Shown: positions 43,124 through 53,027 of the stretch, in pieces
How positions within the stretch are numbered: position 1 is the first letter of the stretch
Layout of the letters: each line of letters opens with the position of its first letter
NCBI GenBank assembly: GCA_001899005.1
Contig: MKUW01000022.1
Coordinates: forward strand, 1-57,782
DNA length: 57,782 nt
Reading direction: 5' to 3'
DNA from: Chloroflexi bacterium 44-23
Lineage (GTDB): Bacteria > Chloroflexota > Anaerolineae > Anaerolineales > Anaerolineaceae
Program-made: the position numbers and the translations under genes
Notes under the pieces: model-generated
The model's database searches: none
The model's input: only the letters and a program-made list of their open reading frames with translations
Told to the model about the DNA's origin: nothing

Positions 43124-45484
43124 ATGGCAATTAAGAAAAGCGAACTATACAGCTCACTCTGGAAAAGCTGCGACAATCTACGCGGTGGAATGGATGCATC
43201 ACAGTACAAAGACTATATACTTGTCCTGCTTTTTATGAAATACGTTTCGGATAAATATGCCGGAAAAGCAAACTCCCTGATTGAAGTGCCTGTCGGAGGC
43301 GGTTTCAAGGATATGGTTGCCTTGAAAGGCAACAAAGATATTGGAGATGGCATTAATAAAATCATTGCCAGGCTAGCGGAAGCCAATGAGCTTAAAGGCG
43401 TCATCGATGTCACTGACTTTAATAACGAGGATAAACTTGGCAAGGGTAAAGAAATGGTGGAGCGCCTTTCCGACCTGATCTCCATTTTTGAGAACCCTGC
43501 GCTTGACTTCAGCAAGAATCGGGCTGATGGTGACGATTTGCTCGGTGATGCCTACGAATACCTGATGCGCAACTTTGCCACTGAATCCGGTAAAAGCAAA
43601 GGACAATTTTATACTCCAGCTGAGGTATCGCGGGTGATTGCCAATGTAATTGGTGTCAATCAATCCAATAGCCAATCCCAAACCATCTATGACCCAACCT
43701 GCGGATCCGGTTCCCTGTTGCTCAAAGCTGCGGATGAATCCAAAACTGGTTTGACCATCTATGGGCAGGAAATGGATAATGCTACCGCTGCTATGGCGCG
43801 CATGAACATGATTCTGCATGAAAACCCGACAGCCGAAGTCTGGAAGGATAATACCCTCTCTAATCCTCATTACAAGAACAAAGATGGATCGCTCAAGACT
43901 TTTGACTTCGTTGTCGCCAATCCACCTTTCTCCACCAAAGCCTGGAGCAGTGGTTTTGACCCTGAACATGACCTGTACGACCGATTTGTGGATGGTATTC
44001 CACCCAAAAAGAATGGGGATTACGCTTTTCTGCTGCACATTCTTCGCTCTATGAAAAGTACCGGTAAAGGCGCAGTTATTCTGCCGCACGGCGTGCTTTT
44101 CCGGGGGAACGCTGAGGGCGAAATTCGCAAGAATATCATAAACAAAGGCTATATCAAGGGCATCATCTCGCTGCCGCCTAACCTGTTTTTCGGTACCGGT
44201 ATTCCAGCCTGCATCATTGTGTTTGATAAAGATAACGCCGGCACACGCAAAGGCATTTTCATGATCGATGCCAGTAAGGGTTTTATTAAGGATGGTAATA
44301 AGAACCGCCTACGTCATCAGGATATTCGAAAAATTGTGGATGTCTTCAACGCACAATTGGAAATCCCTAAATACTCGCGCATGGTAACCACGGCCGAAAT
44401 TCGGGAAAACGAATTTAATCTCAACATCCCGCGCTATATAGACAACAGCGAACCCGAGGACTTGCAGGATATCGAAGCCCATCTCAAAGGCGGTATCCCC
44501 AACCGGGATATTAAAGGCATGGAAAAATACTGGCAAAGTTTCCCGACGTTTAAAGAAGAGTTTTTTATTCCCGGTTCAAGGGAGAACTATTGCGAACTAA
44601 AAATTGAAGCTGCAAAAATCAGAAATGTCGTCAGCCAAAATTTGGAATTTAAGGTTTTTGCACAAAACGTGGCTGGACTGTTCAATGGGTGGGCAGAACG
44701 GAATGTGTCCAAATTAAAAAGCCTCAAGATTGGGGATAGCCCGAAGGAATTGATCGAAACGCTCTCAGAAGATCTTTTAAAAACCTTTGAAAACGTGCGC
44801 CTGATTGATAAGTATGATATTTACCAGTATCTGATGGACTATTGGACCAGTACGATGCAGGACGATGTGTATATGATTGTAAACGATGGTTGGGTAGGGA
44901 ACAAAGACCTGCTCCCACCAGAATTGGTAATCAACCGTTATTTCAAAGCCGAACAGGATACCATTGACCTACTTGAGGACGAAAAAGATTCCCTGGCATC
45001 GCAAAAAGAAGAAATGGAAGAGGAACACAGCGGTGAGGATGGTAGGCTGGAAGAGTTGAAAAACGATAATGGCAGGATAAGTAAAAGTGATGTAGTTAAG
45101 CGAATCAAAGTGATAAAAGGTGACAAAGATTTCGTAGATGAGTTGGAAATATTGAATTCGTATTTATCCTTGATCGAGCAAGAATTTGATGTCACGAGGA
45201 AAATCAAGGAAAAACAAAAAATCTTGATGGAGAATGTAACCAGAAAATATTCCCTTCTTTCAGAAGAGGAGACTAAATTACTGGTGGTAGATAACAAATG
45301 GATGGCTATTCTTCGGAAAGAAATTGTTGGTGAAGTAGAAAAAATTTCTCAGAACCTGACAGGGAGAGTAAGGGAACTGGCCGATCGCTATGCGATCACT
45401 TTACCAACCTTGGCAGATGAAGAAAAAGCATTGAATATTCGGGTTGAATTAAATTTAAAGAAAATGGGGTTTACTTGGAATTGA
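43124..45484 (+). CDS. hsdM: Type I restriction-modification methyltransferase subunit HsdM
   Basis: A 786-aa N6-adenine methyltransferase. The N-terminal HsdM helical domain (SLWKSCDNLRGGMDASQYKD, residues 11-30) leads to the SAM region GQFYTPAEV (160-168), motif I DPTCGSGSLLL (190-200) and catalytic NPPF (266-269). The C-terminal half (about 480-786) is an unusually long, partly coiled-coil extension; typical HsdM is about 500-550 aa. The ATG follows AAAGGGATGCATACAC, and a TATAAT lies at 43066-43071. With HsdS it methylates the recognition site and protects host DNA. It overlaps hsdS by ten bases. Confidence 0.95.
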   Translation: MAIKKSELYSSLWKSCDNLRGGMDASQYKDYILVLLFMKYVSDKYAGKANSLIEVPVGGGFKDMVALKGNKDIGDGINKIIARLAEANELKGVIDVTDFNNEDKLGKGKEMVERLSDLISIFENPALDFSKNRADGDDLLGDAYEYLMRNFATESGKSKGQFYTPAEVSRVIANVIGVNQSNSQSQTIYDPTCGSGSLLLKAADESKTGLTIYGQEMDNATAAMARMNMILHENPTAEVWKDNTLSNPHYKNKDGSLKTFDFVVANPPFSTKAWSSGFDPEHDLYDRFVDGIPPKKNGDYAFLLHILRSMKSTGKGAVILPHGVLFRGNAEGEIRKNIINKGYIKGIISLPPNLFFGTGIPACIIVFDKDNAGTRKGIFMIDASKGFIKDGNKNRLRHQDIRKIVDVFNAQLEIPKYSRMVTTAEIRENEFNLNIPRYIDNSEPEDLQDIEAHLKGGIPNRDIKGMEKYWQSFPTFKEEFFIPGSRENYCELKIEAAKIRNVVSQNLEFKVFAQNVAGLFNGWAERNVSKLKSLKIGDSPKELIETLSEDLLKTFENVRLIDKYDIYQYLMDYWTSTMQDDVYMIVNDGWVGNKDLLPPELVINRYFKAEQDTIDLLEDEKDSLASQKEEMEEEHSGEDGRLEELKNDNGRISKSDVVKRIKVIKGDKDFVDELEILNSYLSLIEQEFDVTRKIKEKQKILMENVTRKYSLLSEEETKLLVVDNKWMAILRKEIVGEVEKISQNLTGRVRELADRYAITLPTLADEEKALNIRVELNLKKMGFTWN

Positions 45485-46662
45485 AACAGGGGTTCAAACA
45501 GACAGATATTGGTGTTATACCTACGGATTGGAAAGTTGAACCTATTTCGGAAATTGCACTTGTTAGAACAGGACCTTTTGGATCCTCACTTCACGAAAGC
45601 GATTACGTTCGAGAAGGCACACCGATTATAACTGTAGAACATTTGGGGGAACAAGGTATTGCCCATATTGATACTCCCATGGTTTCTGACTATGACAATT
45701 ATAGGCTAAGAAGATATACTCTAATACTAAATGATATCGTTTTTAGTCGTGTTGGCTCAGTTGATAGAAATTCTTTAGTAAAAAAAACTGAAGAAGGCTG
45801 GTTGTTTTCTGGTCGTCTTCTTCGGATTCGGATCAAAGATAAACGAGTACACCCCCCATTTCTAAGTTATTTTTTTAAAACCGAGAATTTTAAAAATCGT
45901 ATAAGAAGTGTGGCGGTTGGCCAAACTATGGCTTCTCTAAATACACAGATTATTAACAATATTGAAATATTTTTTCCACCATTACCCGAACAACACGCCA
46001 TCTCGGAAGCGCTCTCTGATATGGATGCGCTCATCGCTGCCCAGGAAGCCCTGATTGCCAAGAAACGCGCCATCAAGCAGGGGGTGATGCAGGAATTGCT
46101 CACGGGTAAAAGGCGCCTTCCGGGGTTTAACGGAGAATGGAAAGAAAAATCAATCGGCGAATTATTAGATTATGAACAACCAACTAAATACATTGTTAAT
46201 AGTACGGAATATGCACCAAACAATGAAGTCCCAGTATTAACGGCAAATAAAAGTTTCATCCTTGGTTACACAGATGAGATTCATGGAATTTACGAGAATG
46301 TCCCTGTCATTATATTTGATGATTTTACAACAGATAAAAAATATGTTAACTTCCCGTTCAAAGTAAAATCTTCAGGCATGAAAATATTAAGACAAAAGCA
46401 TAAATTTGTTGACTTGAGATTCGTTTATGAGAAAATGCAATTGATTGACTTTGTGATTGGTGATCATAAACGATACTACATCTCAGAATACCAACATATT
46501 AAGATTTCAATTCCAGTTTTATCAGAACAGAATGCAATATCTGCAATTATCACCACAATTGAGACAGAAATTAAGACGTTAGAAAAAAAACTTGAAAAAA
46601 TTAAACTACTCAAACAAGGTATGATGCAGGAGCTGCTGACCGGGCGCATCCGGTTGATGTGA
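45475..46662 (+). CDS. hsdS: Type I restriction-modification specificity subunit HsdS
   Basis: A 395-aa two-domain DNA-reading subunit. Target recognition domain 1 covers about residues 1-165, followed by a conserved helix (LPEQHAISEALSDMDALIAA, then KQGVMQELLTGKRRLPGF). TRD 2 covers about 220-340, followed by the second conserved helix ending KQGMMQELLTGRIRLM. The two helix ends are direct protein repeats, the sites where TRD shuffling occurs in other type I systems. The start is TTG at 45475 (or TTG at 45481), inside the end of hsdM. The target sequence cannot be read from the protein. Confidence 0.93.
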   Translation: MELKQGFKQTDIGVIPTDWKVEPISEIALVRTGPFGSSLHESDYVREGTPIITVEHLGEQGIAHIDTPMVSDYDNYRLRRYTLILNDIVFSRVGSVDRNSLVKKTEEGWLFSGRLLRIRIKDKRVHPPFLSYFFKTENFKNRIRSVAVGQTMASLNTQIINNIEIFFPPLPEQHAISEALSDMDALIAAQEALIAKKRAIKQGVMQELLTGKRRLPGFNGEWKEKSIGELLDYEQPTKYIVNSTEYAPNNEVPVLTANKSFILGYTDEIHGIYENVPVIIFDDFTTDKKYVNFPFKVKSSGMKILRQKHKFVDLRFVYEKMQLIDFVIGDHKRYYISEYQHIKISIPVLSEQNAISAIITTIETEIKTLEKKLEKIKLLKQGMMQELLTGRIRLM

Positions 46663-46669
46663 GGAAAAG

Positions 46670-49600
46670 ATGACCAAAATCGGGGAAATTGAACGCAGGA
46701 CACAAAATCGAATCTTGAAGCTATTTCAGGATCAACTTCATTTTGACTTCCTCGGCAACTGGGAAGACCGTATCGGAAATTCAAACATTGAGGTAGACTA
46801 TTTACAAAACTACTTACAAAAACGCAAGTATAAAGAGGATCTGATTAAAAAAGCGTTGTTTGAACTCCAAAAAACCTCCGGAGATCAGAGCAAAAGCCTG
46901 TATGATGTCAACAAAGAGGTCTACAGCCTGCTGCGGTACGGTGTAAAGATCAGCCCGGGTGCAGGTAAGAAACGCAAAACAGTCTGGCTGATCAATTGGA
47001 AACAGCCACTCAATAACCATTTTGCAATTGCAGAAGAAGTCACTATCCGGGGACTATACGGAAAACGCCCTGACCTCGTTCTGTATGTCAACGGCATCGC
47101 CCTGGGAGTGATCGAACTCAAGCGATCAACCGTATCCATTTCCGAAGGCATCCGCCAAAATCTGGATAACCAGAAAGGACTCTTCATCCGTTCCTTTTTT
47201 ACCACCATCCAACTGGTGATGGCAGCTAATGAAACGGAAGGTATGCGTTATGGGGTGATCGAAACGCCTGAAAAACATTTCCTCAACTGGAAAGAACCCT
47301 CTGAGATTGAAAACCTTCTGGATCGTCAGATTATTCAGGTTTGTGAGAAGACCCGCTTTTTGGAACTGATCCATGATTTTATTGTTTTTGATGCCGGTAC
47401 CAAAAAAATCTGCCGCCATAACCAGTATTTTGGCGTTAAAGCTGCAGAAGCAAGTCTACTAAGACGTGAGGGTGGAATTATCTGGCATACACAAGGCAGC
47501 GGGAAAAGCCTGACGATGGTCTGGATAACAAAATGGATGCGTGAACACATCCCCGGATCGAGAGTGTTGATTATCACCGACCGGACCGAATTGGATCAAC
47601 AAATTGAAAAGGTTTACTTGGGGGTGGAAGAAAGCCTGATACGTGCCAAAAGTGGGCGGGACCTGTTGGAAAAGTTAAATGACACGCATCCACCTTTGAT
47701 TTGCTCACTGATCCATAAGTTCGGCAATCGGGACGAAGCGGATGTGGATGGATTCATTGATGACTTAAAGAAGTTCATGCCCAGAAACTTCAAACCAAAA
47801 GGTGATCTTTACATCTTTGTGGATGAGTGCCACCGCACCCAGTCTGGTGAGCTGCATAAAGCCATGAAGCAAATCCTGCCAGATGCCATTTTCGTTGGAT
47901 TCACTGGCACACCATTGTTGCGGGTTGATAAACAAAAAAGCATCGAAATTTTTAGAAAGTATATCCACACCTATAAATTCGATGAAGCTGTACGGGATCA
48001 GGTGGTACTGGATTTGCGTTATGAAGCCCGCGATATTGACCAGTCCATCACCTCCCAGGAAAAGATTGACCAGTGGTTCGACATTAAAACCAAAGGGTTG
48101 AACGATACTGCCAGGGGCACGCTCAAACGTCACTGGGGCAACATGCAGAAAGTGCTCAGCAGCAGGGATCGCCTGGAGAAGATAGTTTCTGATATCCTGT
48201 TGGATATGGAAATCAAGGACCGGCTGGCCAGTGGGCATGGCAACGCCTTACTGGTGGCTGGCAGCATTTATCAAGCCTGCCGCTATTATGAACTTTTTGT
48301 CAAATTCGGGTTTGATAAATGCGCCATCATCACTTCGTTTATTCCGGACACCAACTCTATTAAAGGGGAGGAGACCGGAGACGGCGAGACGGAAAACCTG
48401 GAGCAATATGAAATCTACCAAAAAATGTTGGCCGGGAAAAGCGTCGAAGATTTTGAGAAAGAAGCCAAGAAAAAGTTTATTGAAGAACCCGGGCAGATGA
48501 AGTTATTGATTGTGGTGGACAAACTACTGACCGGTTTTGATGCACCACCAGCCACCTACCTCTACATCGACAAGAAAATGCGGGATCATGGGTTGTTCCA
48601 GGCGATTTGTCGTGTCAACCGGCTGGATGGGGATGACAAAGAATACGGATATATTGTGGATTACCGTGATTTGTTCCAGAGCCTGGAAGGCGCGGTACAG
48701 GATTATACCTCTGGTGCTCTTGATGGCTACGATCAATCCGACGTGGCAGGCTTGCTTTCTAACCGGCTCGAGAAAGCCAAAGAACGGTTGGAAGAAACGC
48801 GAGAGAGTATAAAAGCACTGAGTGAACTGGTAAAGCCTCCGAGGAATCAACTGGATTATTTGCATTACTTCTGTGGGCAGGATACGACGGACAAGGATCA
48901 ACTAGCGGAGAATGAACCCAAAAGAATTGCATTGTATAAACACGCTGTTGCCCTGATCCGCGCTTATGCCAACATCGCCAATGAGATGGAAGAAGCCGGT
49001 TATTCCAAAACAGAGATCGAAAAGATCAAAAAAGAAGTGGATTATTATGCCAATGTCCGGTCTGAGATCCGCCTGGCCAGCGGCGATTATATTGACCTGA
49101 AGACCTATGAACCTGCCATGCGCCACCTAATCGACAGCTATATCCGGGCAGAAGACAGCCGTAAAATTTCAACATTTGATGATTTTTCTTTGATCAAACT
49201 GATCGTTGAGCGTGGAAAAGACGCCTTTGATAATCTTCCGGATCAACTCAAAAAGAACAAAGAAACCATGGCAGAAACAATTGAGAATAACCTGCGGCGC
49301 AAGATCATTGACGAACAGCCGGTTAACCCCAAGTATTTTGAAAAAATGTCCATTTTGCTGGATGAATTAATCAAGCAGCGCCGGGCAGAAGCATTCGCTT
49401 ACGAACAGTACTTGGAGAAAATCGTAGAACTCAGTGGACAAATCGAGAACCCAGCTCAGAGCAAGGAATATCCGCCAAAATTGGACTCCGATACCAAACG
49501 GGCATTGTTTGATAACCTGAACAGTGATGAACATCTGGCTATCATTTTGGATGATGAAATTCGCACCACCAAAAAAGACGACTGGCGTGGTAACAAAATC

Positions 49601-49696
49601 AAAGAGCGGGAAGTTCTTTATATTATCAAAAAACATGTTCCGGAAGAAAAAGTAGAAGAGATTTTTGAACTGGTAAAAAACCAACGAGATTATTGA
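46670..49696 (+). CDS. hsdR: Type I restriction endonuclease subunit HsdR
   Basis: A 1008-aa translocase-nuclease. The nuclease motif is PDLVLYVNGIALGVIELKRS (Asp135, Glu149, Lys151). The helicase motor has HTQGSGKSL (272-280), VDECHRTQSGE (383-393), FVGFTGTPLL, and the late motif KLLTGFDAPP with QAICRVNRLD. The C-terminal 300 residues are the usual assembly domain. Everything is intact. The ATG follows GAGGAAAAG, seven bases after the hsdS stop. It cuts unmethylated DNA at a distance from the recognition site after ATP-driven translocation. Confidence 0.96.
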   Translation: MTKIGEIERRTQNRILKLFQDQLHFDFLGNWEDRIGNSNIEVDYLQNYLQKRKYKEDLIKKALFELQKTSGDQSKSLYDVNKEVYSLLRYGVKISPGAGKKRKTVWLINWKQPLNNHFAIAEEVTIRGLYGKRPDLVLYVNGIALGVIELKRSTVSISEGIRQNLDNQKGLFIRSFFTTIQLVMAANETEGMRYGVIETPEKHFLNWKEPSEIENLLDRQIIQVCEKTRFLELIHDFIVFDAGTKKICRHNQYFGVKAAEASLLRREGGIIWHTQGSGKSLTMVWITKWMREHIPGSRVLIITDRTELDQQIEKVYLGVEESLIRAKSGRDLLEKLNDTHPPLICSLIHKFGNRDEADVDGFIDDLKKFMPRNFKPKGDLYIFVDECHRTQSGELHKAMKQILPDAIFVGFTGTPLLRVDKQKSIEIFRKYIHTYKFDEAVRDQVVLDLRYEARDIDQSITSQEKIDQWFDIKTKGLNDTARGTLKRHWGNMQKVLSSRDRLEKIVSDILLDMEIKDRLASGHGNALLVAGSIYQACRYYELFVKFGFDKCAIITSFIPDTNSIKGEETGDGETENLEQYEIYQKMLAGKSVEDFEKEAKKKFIEEPGQMKLLIVVDKLLTGFDAPPATYLYIDKKMRDHGLFQAICRVNRLDGDDKEYGYIVDYRDLFQSLEGAVQDYTSGALDGYDQSDVAGLLSNRLEKAKERLEETRESIKALSELVKPPRNQLDYLHYFCGQDTTDKDQLAENEPKRIALYKHAVALIRAYANIANEMEEAGYSKTEIEKIKKEVDYYANVRSEIRLASGDYIDLKTYEPAMRHLIDSYIRAEDSRKISTFDDFSLIKLIVERGKDAFDNLPDQLKKNKETMAETIENNLRRKIIDEQPVNPKYFEKMSILLDELIKQRRAEAFAYEQYLEKIVELSGQIENPAQSKEYPPKLDSDTKRALFDNLNSDEHLAIILDDEIRTTKKDDWRGNKIKEREVLYIIKKHVPEEKVEEIFELVKNQRDY

Positions 49697-49697
49697 G

Positions 49698-50414
49698 ATG
49701 CATCAGATAACGGTCAGCGATCTGGCGATTGAAGTAGAACGAAAGAATATCAAAAACATGCATTTGAGCGTGAACCCTCCAGATGGCTGGGTAAGGATTG
49801 CTGCTCCTTTGAATATTGATGATGATGCCATTCGCCTTTTTGCGGTTTCAAAATTGTCCTGGATTCACAAGCAGCAGCGTAAATTTGAAACCCAGGCCAG
49901 ACAATCCGAACGGGAATTTGTATCCGGTGAGAGTCATTATTTCAATGGTGAACGTTATCTGTTGAATGTAATTTACCGGAAGGGAAACTCGAAGGTTGTG
50001 ATCCGCAATAAAACCTATATTGACTTGTACGTACGTGAGAAAAGTTCACAGGAAAGCAGGGGGAGGGTGTTGACCGAATGGTACCGAAAGCAGCTAAAAG
50101 CAAAGATACCAGACATGGTCAACAAATGGCAGGAGACAATCGGGGTAAAGTTAAACGGCTGGGGTGTCCGGCAAATGAAAACCAGATGGGGCACCTGCAA
50201 TATTGAGGAGAAACACATCTGGCTGAATCTGGAACTGGCGAAAAAACCGGACCTCTGCCTGGAGTATATAATTGTGCATGAATTGGTGCATTTGCTGGAA
50301 CGGAAACATAATGATCACTTTGTAGCCTTGATGGATGAATTCATGCCGAACTGGCGATTGTACCGGGATGAGTTGAATCAATTTCCATTGAAGCATGAGC
50401 AATGGGGATATTGA
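49698..50414 (+). CDS. YgjP-like (DUF45) zinc metallopeptidase
   Basis: A 238-aa protein with the conserved beta-rich N-terminal half of the YgjP family and the metal motif HELVHLLERKHN (His194, Glu195, His198, third His at 204), preceded by the typical KTRWGTCN (161-168). The catalytic residues are complete. These proteins are often encoded in type I restriction operons and may process or remove subunits, but their target is not established. The start lies one base after the hsdR stop, so it is cotranslated with HsdR. Confidence 0.93.
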   Translation: MHQITVSDLAIEVERKNIKNMHLSVNPPDGWVRIAAPLNIDDDAIRLFAVSKLSWIHKQQRKFETQARQSEREFVSGESHYFNGERYLLNVIYRKGNSKVVIRNKTYIDLYVREKSSQESRGRVLTEWYRKQLKAKIPDMVNKWQETIGVKLNGWGVRQMKTRWGTCNIEEKHIWLNLELAKKPDLCLEYIIVHELVHLLERKHNDHFVALMDEFMPNWRLYRDELNQFPLKHEQWGY

Positions 50415-50417
50415 GAA

Positions 50418-50711
50418 ATGGATAAAAAAGAAGAACTACTAAATGAAATTCAGAAAAATAATCGTGTTTGCCCGAATCCACAACTTTGGAATCAACTATA
50501 TGAGATGCTACCAGACAAAAATCGTGTTGGATATGGAAGGGAACCAGGATTACCGTTAATTTTGGCTGCCTGGTGGGTAACTTCTAATTTAGAGAAATTG
50601 CTTCGCTTTCGCGAACATATTAATTGGGCAGCTAATCATAATTGCTTAGAAGAAATATATGATTTCATTATAAGTTTGCCGGAAGAAGATTGGCACCATT
50701 TTAGCGATTAG
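50418..50711 (+). CDS. Hypothetical 97-aa protein in the hsd operon
   Basis: A small acidic protein, helical at both ends, with a Trp-rich middle (ILAAWWVTSN) and end LPEEDWHHFSD. The family is not recognised, but its tight place (three bases after ygjP) implies it belongs to the operon. The pattern NPQLWNQLYEMLP near residue 20 may be a partner-binding helix. No enzymatic motif is seen. Confidence 0.75.
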   Translation: MDKKEELLNEIQKNNRVCPNPQLWNQLYEMLPDKNRVGYGREPGLPLILAAWWVTSNLEKLLRFREHINWAANHNCLEEIYDFIISLPEEDWHHFSD

Positions 50712-50728
50712 TTAAGAAAGGGGGAAAA

Positions 50729-51508
50729 ATGACTCCACCAAAACCAAATGAATTTGTTTCAATACTAGAAGAAACGCTTTCCAGGAATGGAATCGACTAC
50801 CATAAGTTTATTAATGAAATCGGGCAGGTAAAAGCTTCCGAAGATCGGAAAAGTGGGAAGGTTTTTTCATTTTCTGAGCATCTCAGAGGTTTGGTGTATG
50901 CCCAATTAAGCAATCAAAGACCCTGGGGGCCCATCGCTGATCATGTTGCAAATATCGATGAAATATTTTTCGATTTTGATCCTGATAGACTGCAATCCAC
51001 TCCACCAGAATATTTCAGCGATTCGCTTAAAGAAATTCGATGCGGCAACAGACAGATCAATAAACAAATGGTTGTCCTCTCCGAAAATATAAACACATTT
51101 AAGCGGATTGTTGCTAATCATGGATCACTTGACGCCTTCCTGGAAAAAGAAGATGCTATGGCAATCGCAACAGCTTTATCATATCCAGGGACTTATAAAC
51201 TCAAACAAATTGGGCTCGCACTGGCACTTGAATATTTAAAGAATGTCGGCATTGAAGCAATAAAACCTGATGTTCATATCATGCGCATTCTCAGTAGTTC
51301 CCGGCTTGGTTATCTTAAAGACAATTCAGACGAATATGAAGCTATTATTGAAGTTTTAGCCCTGGCCGAGGAGGCCCAATCCAATGCAATTTATTTAGAT
51401 AACCTGCTTTGGTTATTAGGTGCGCAAAATTATGGCAATATTTGTAAAAAAGATCCTAGCTGTAACCTCTGCGGGTTTATTGAAATTTGTAACTATCCAA
51501 AAAAATAG
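50729..51508 (+). CDS. Endonuclease III-like HhH-GPD DNA glycosylase
   Basis: A 259-aa base-excision-type protein. The helix-hairpin-helix and GPD region reads YPGTYKLKQIGLALALEYL, then IKPDVHIMRIL, which holds the catalytic Asp equivalent (PDVH for VDTH of Nth); Lys residues of KLK lie near the Nth Lys position. The C-terminal iron-sulphur loop is complete: C-x6-C-x2-C-x5-C in CKKDPSCNLCGFIEIC. The ATG follows AAAGGGGGAAAA. It sits inside the type I restriction operon, 17 bases after the 97-aa gene. Its substrate, a damaged or modified base, is unknown. HhH-GPD proteins have been reported in restriction contexts. Confidence 0.85.
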   Translation: MTPPKPNEFVSILEETLSRNGIDYHKFINEIGQVKASEDRKSGKVFSFSEHLRGLVYAQLSNQRPWGPIADHVANIDEIFFDFDPDRLQSTPPEYFSDSLKEIRCGNRQINKQMVVLSENINTFKRIVANHGSLDAFLEKEDAMAIATALSYPGTYKLKQIGLALALEYLKNVGIEAIKPDVHIMRILSSSRLGYLKDNSDEYEAIIEVLALAEEAQSNAIYLDNLLWLLGAQNYGNICKKDPSCNLCGFIEICNYPKK

Positions 51509-51527
51509 AACCAAAGGGAGGTCTTTC

Positions 51528-51698
51528 TTGATAGATACGATTCGATCGGAAGTTGTTGAGGTTAAGGTTAATGCTAATCGGCTAAATGATAAACCTGGCA
51601 GTTTGGAGACACTTGTTGCAAAACATAGAAGTTATGAATGGAATGGCCATATCTGGATTTTGTATAATTCAAAGTTCGAAATTATGGGCTTGAAATAG
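51528..51698 (+). CDS. Hypothetical 56-aa protein, last of the hsd operon
   Basis: A TTG at 51528 preceded by AAAGGGAGG, an excellent ribosome site, opens a 56-codon frame 19 bp after the glycosylase stop. The protein (IRSEVVEVKVNANRL, then YEWNGHIWILYNSKFEIMGL) is beta-rich with two Trp residues. It is too short for a family call. A longer in-frame ATG at 51420 lies inside the glycosylase gene and lacks a site, so the short form is preferred. Confidence 0.6.
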   Translation: MIDTIRSEVVEVKVNANRLNDKPGSLETLVAKHRSYEWNGHIWILYNSKFEIMGLK

Positions 51699-51878
51699 AC
51701 AAAACCAAATCTTTTCAATTCACCATGTCCTGCCTTGAAACAGGTCACCGGCAGTAATCTTTTTTTTACCAGTATAATTAACTTACTTGTTGTTAAGTGG
51801 ATGTGATTTAACGTTTTCGATTGCTAATCCATTTCCTCTTGATAATTTAGCTGATCAATAAATTAACAAGGATATAAA

Positions 51879-52883
51879 ATGCGCTATCAAAGCCCACTAG
51901 GTAATCTTCGTGATGTTTTGATTCAAATTCAAGAATCAGCCAACTTATATAAAAAAATATTAATTAAAAATGAAGCTGCAACCCGCTCAGTTCTTATAGA
52001 TCCAATATTAAGAGCGTTAGGTTGGAATACGGCCAATACCAATATGGTTGAAGTTGAAAAGACGCTTGATAGTGTGCGTGCTGATTATGTTTTGTTTGAT
52101 ATAAATCAAATTCCTCGCATAATCGTTGAGGCAAAATCTCTCAATACTGATCTGAATCAAAAGAAGCTGATCATGTCACTTGTAAACTATGCCTTTAATT
52201 TCGGATTGGAAGATGTTTTCCTAACAGACGGATTAATTTGGGAACATTTTGATAAGTTCCAACCCGGTAATGTTGAACCATCTAAAACAATAAATTTGGC
52301 TAAAGATGATCCTGTTGAATGTGCAGCCTACCTTGTTCAGCACTTGGATGCAGCGAAATATTGGCCAATCGAGCAGACAATAGATGTTCTTTCACAAAGA
52401 ATAGAAGAACTGGAAAGCACTGTCTCCACAATGCAGAAATCCTTAGAAACGCTAAACCATCAAAACGGAATTAATACAACAATTCTAAAACCCTCACCGA
52501 AAGACGAATTAATATTTACTCCTTTGTCGAATCTTGGCGAAATAGCAGGTAAAAAGCCATCTCATTTTAAACTCCCGGATGGAACGATAATTAGTATTAA
52601 ACTTTGGAAGGACATATTACGCGAGTGTTGCAAATTTGTTTTGAAGAATAATAAAAATATTCATATCCCCTTTCCGGATAGAGTAGGCAAGAAAGTCTCT
52701 CTCATTAGTTATGAAAAACCAGCAAAAGGGTTGTCATACATTTCTGAAGAATATAACGAGGAAACGATATATATTTACACGAATTACGATTCTTATAACT
52801 GTGTGGCTAATGCTTTGTATATTCTAAATTTAATTCCTAAAGATTTATTCAAATGCGAGCCAGCAATCGTTTTAGAAAAATAA
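51879..52883 (+). CDS. HsdR N-terminal-like PD-(D/E)xK nuclease protein
   Basis: A 334-aa protein whose first 170 residues match the HSDR_N-like nuclease domain: NEAATRSVLIDPILRALGWN (31-50), Asp69 in RADYVLFD, and Glu84-Ala-Lys86 in IIVEAKSLN, the catalytic D...ExK. A coiled coil (about 168-195) follows. The C-terminal 140 residues (IISIKLWKDILRECCKFVL, then GLSYISEEYNEETIYIYTN) form a separate domain that I do not recognise. The ATG follows AACAAGGATATAAA. It is separate from the hsd operon by 180 bp with its own AT-rich promoter region, and is probably a stand-alone restriction-type effector. Confidence 0.82.
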   Translation: MRYQSPLGNLRDVLIQIQESANLYKKILIKNEAATRSVLIDPILRALGWNTANTNMVEVEKTLDSVRADYVLFDINQIPRIIVEAKSLNTDLNQKKLIMSLVNYAFNFGLEDVFLTDGLIWEHFDKFQPGNVEPSKTINLAKDDPVECAAYLVQHLDAAKYWPIEQTIDVLSQRIEELESTVSTMQKSLETLNHQNGINTTILKPSPKDELIFTPLSNLGEIAGKKPSHFKLPDGTIISIKLWKDILRECCKFVLKNNKNIHIPFPDRVGKKVSLISYEKPAKGLSYISEEYNEETIYIYTNYDSYNCVANALYILNLIPKDLFKCEPAIVLEK

Positions 52884-53027
52884 ATAATCATCCAGAATTT
52901 ATAATTGGAAGTCTAGCATTCCTAATTGAACTTATATCAATCTATTGACTACTCTGCAATCAAATTTGGCCCAAACTTAATTTGGCAAATTACTAAAAAA
53001 CCTGGAATCAACTAAAAAAATATAACC

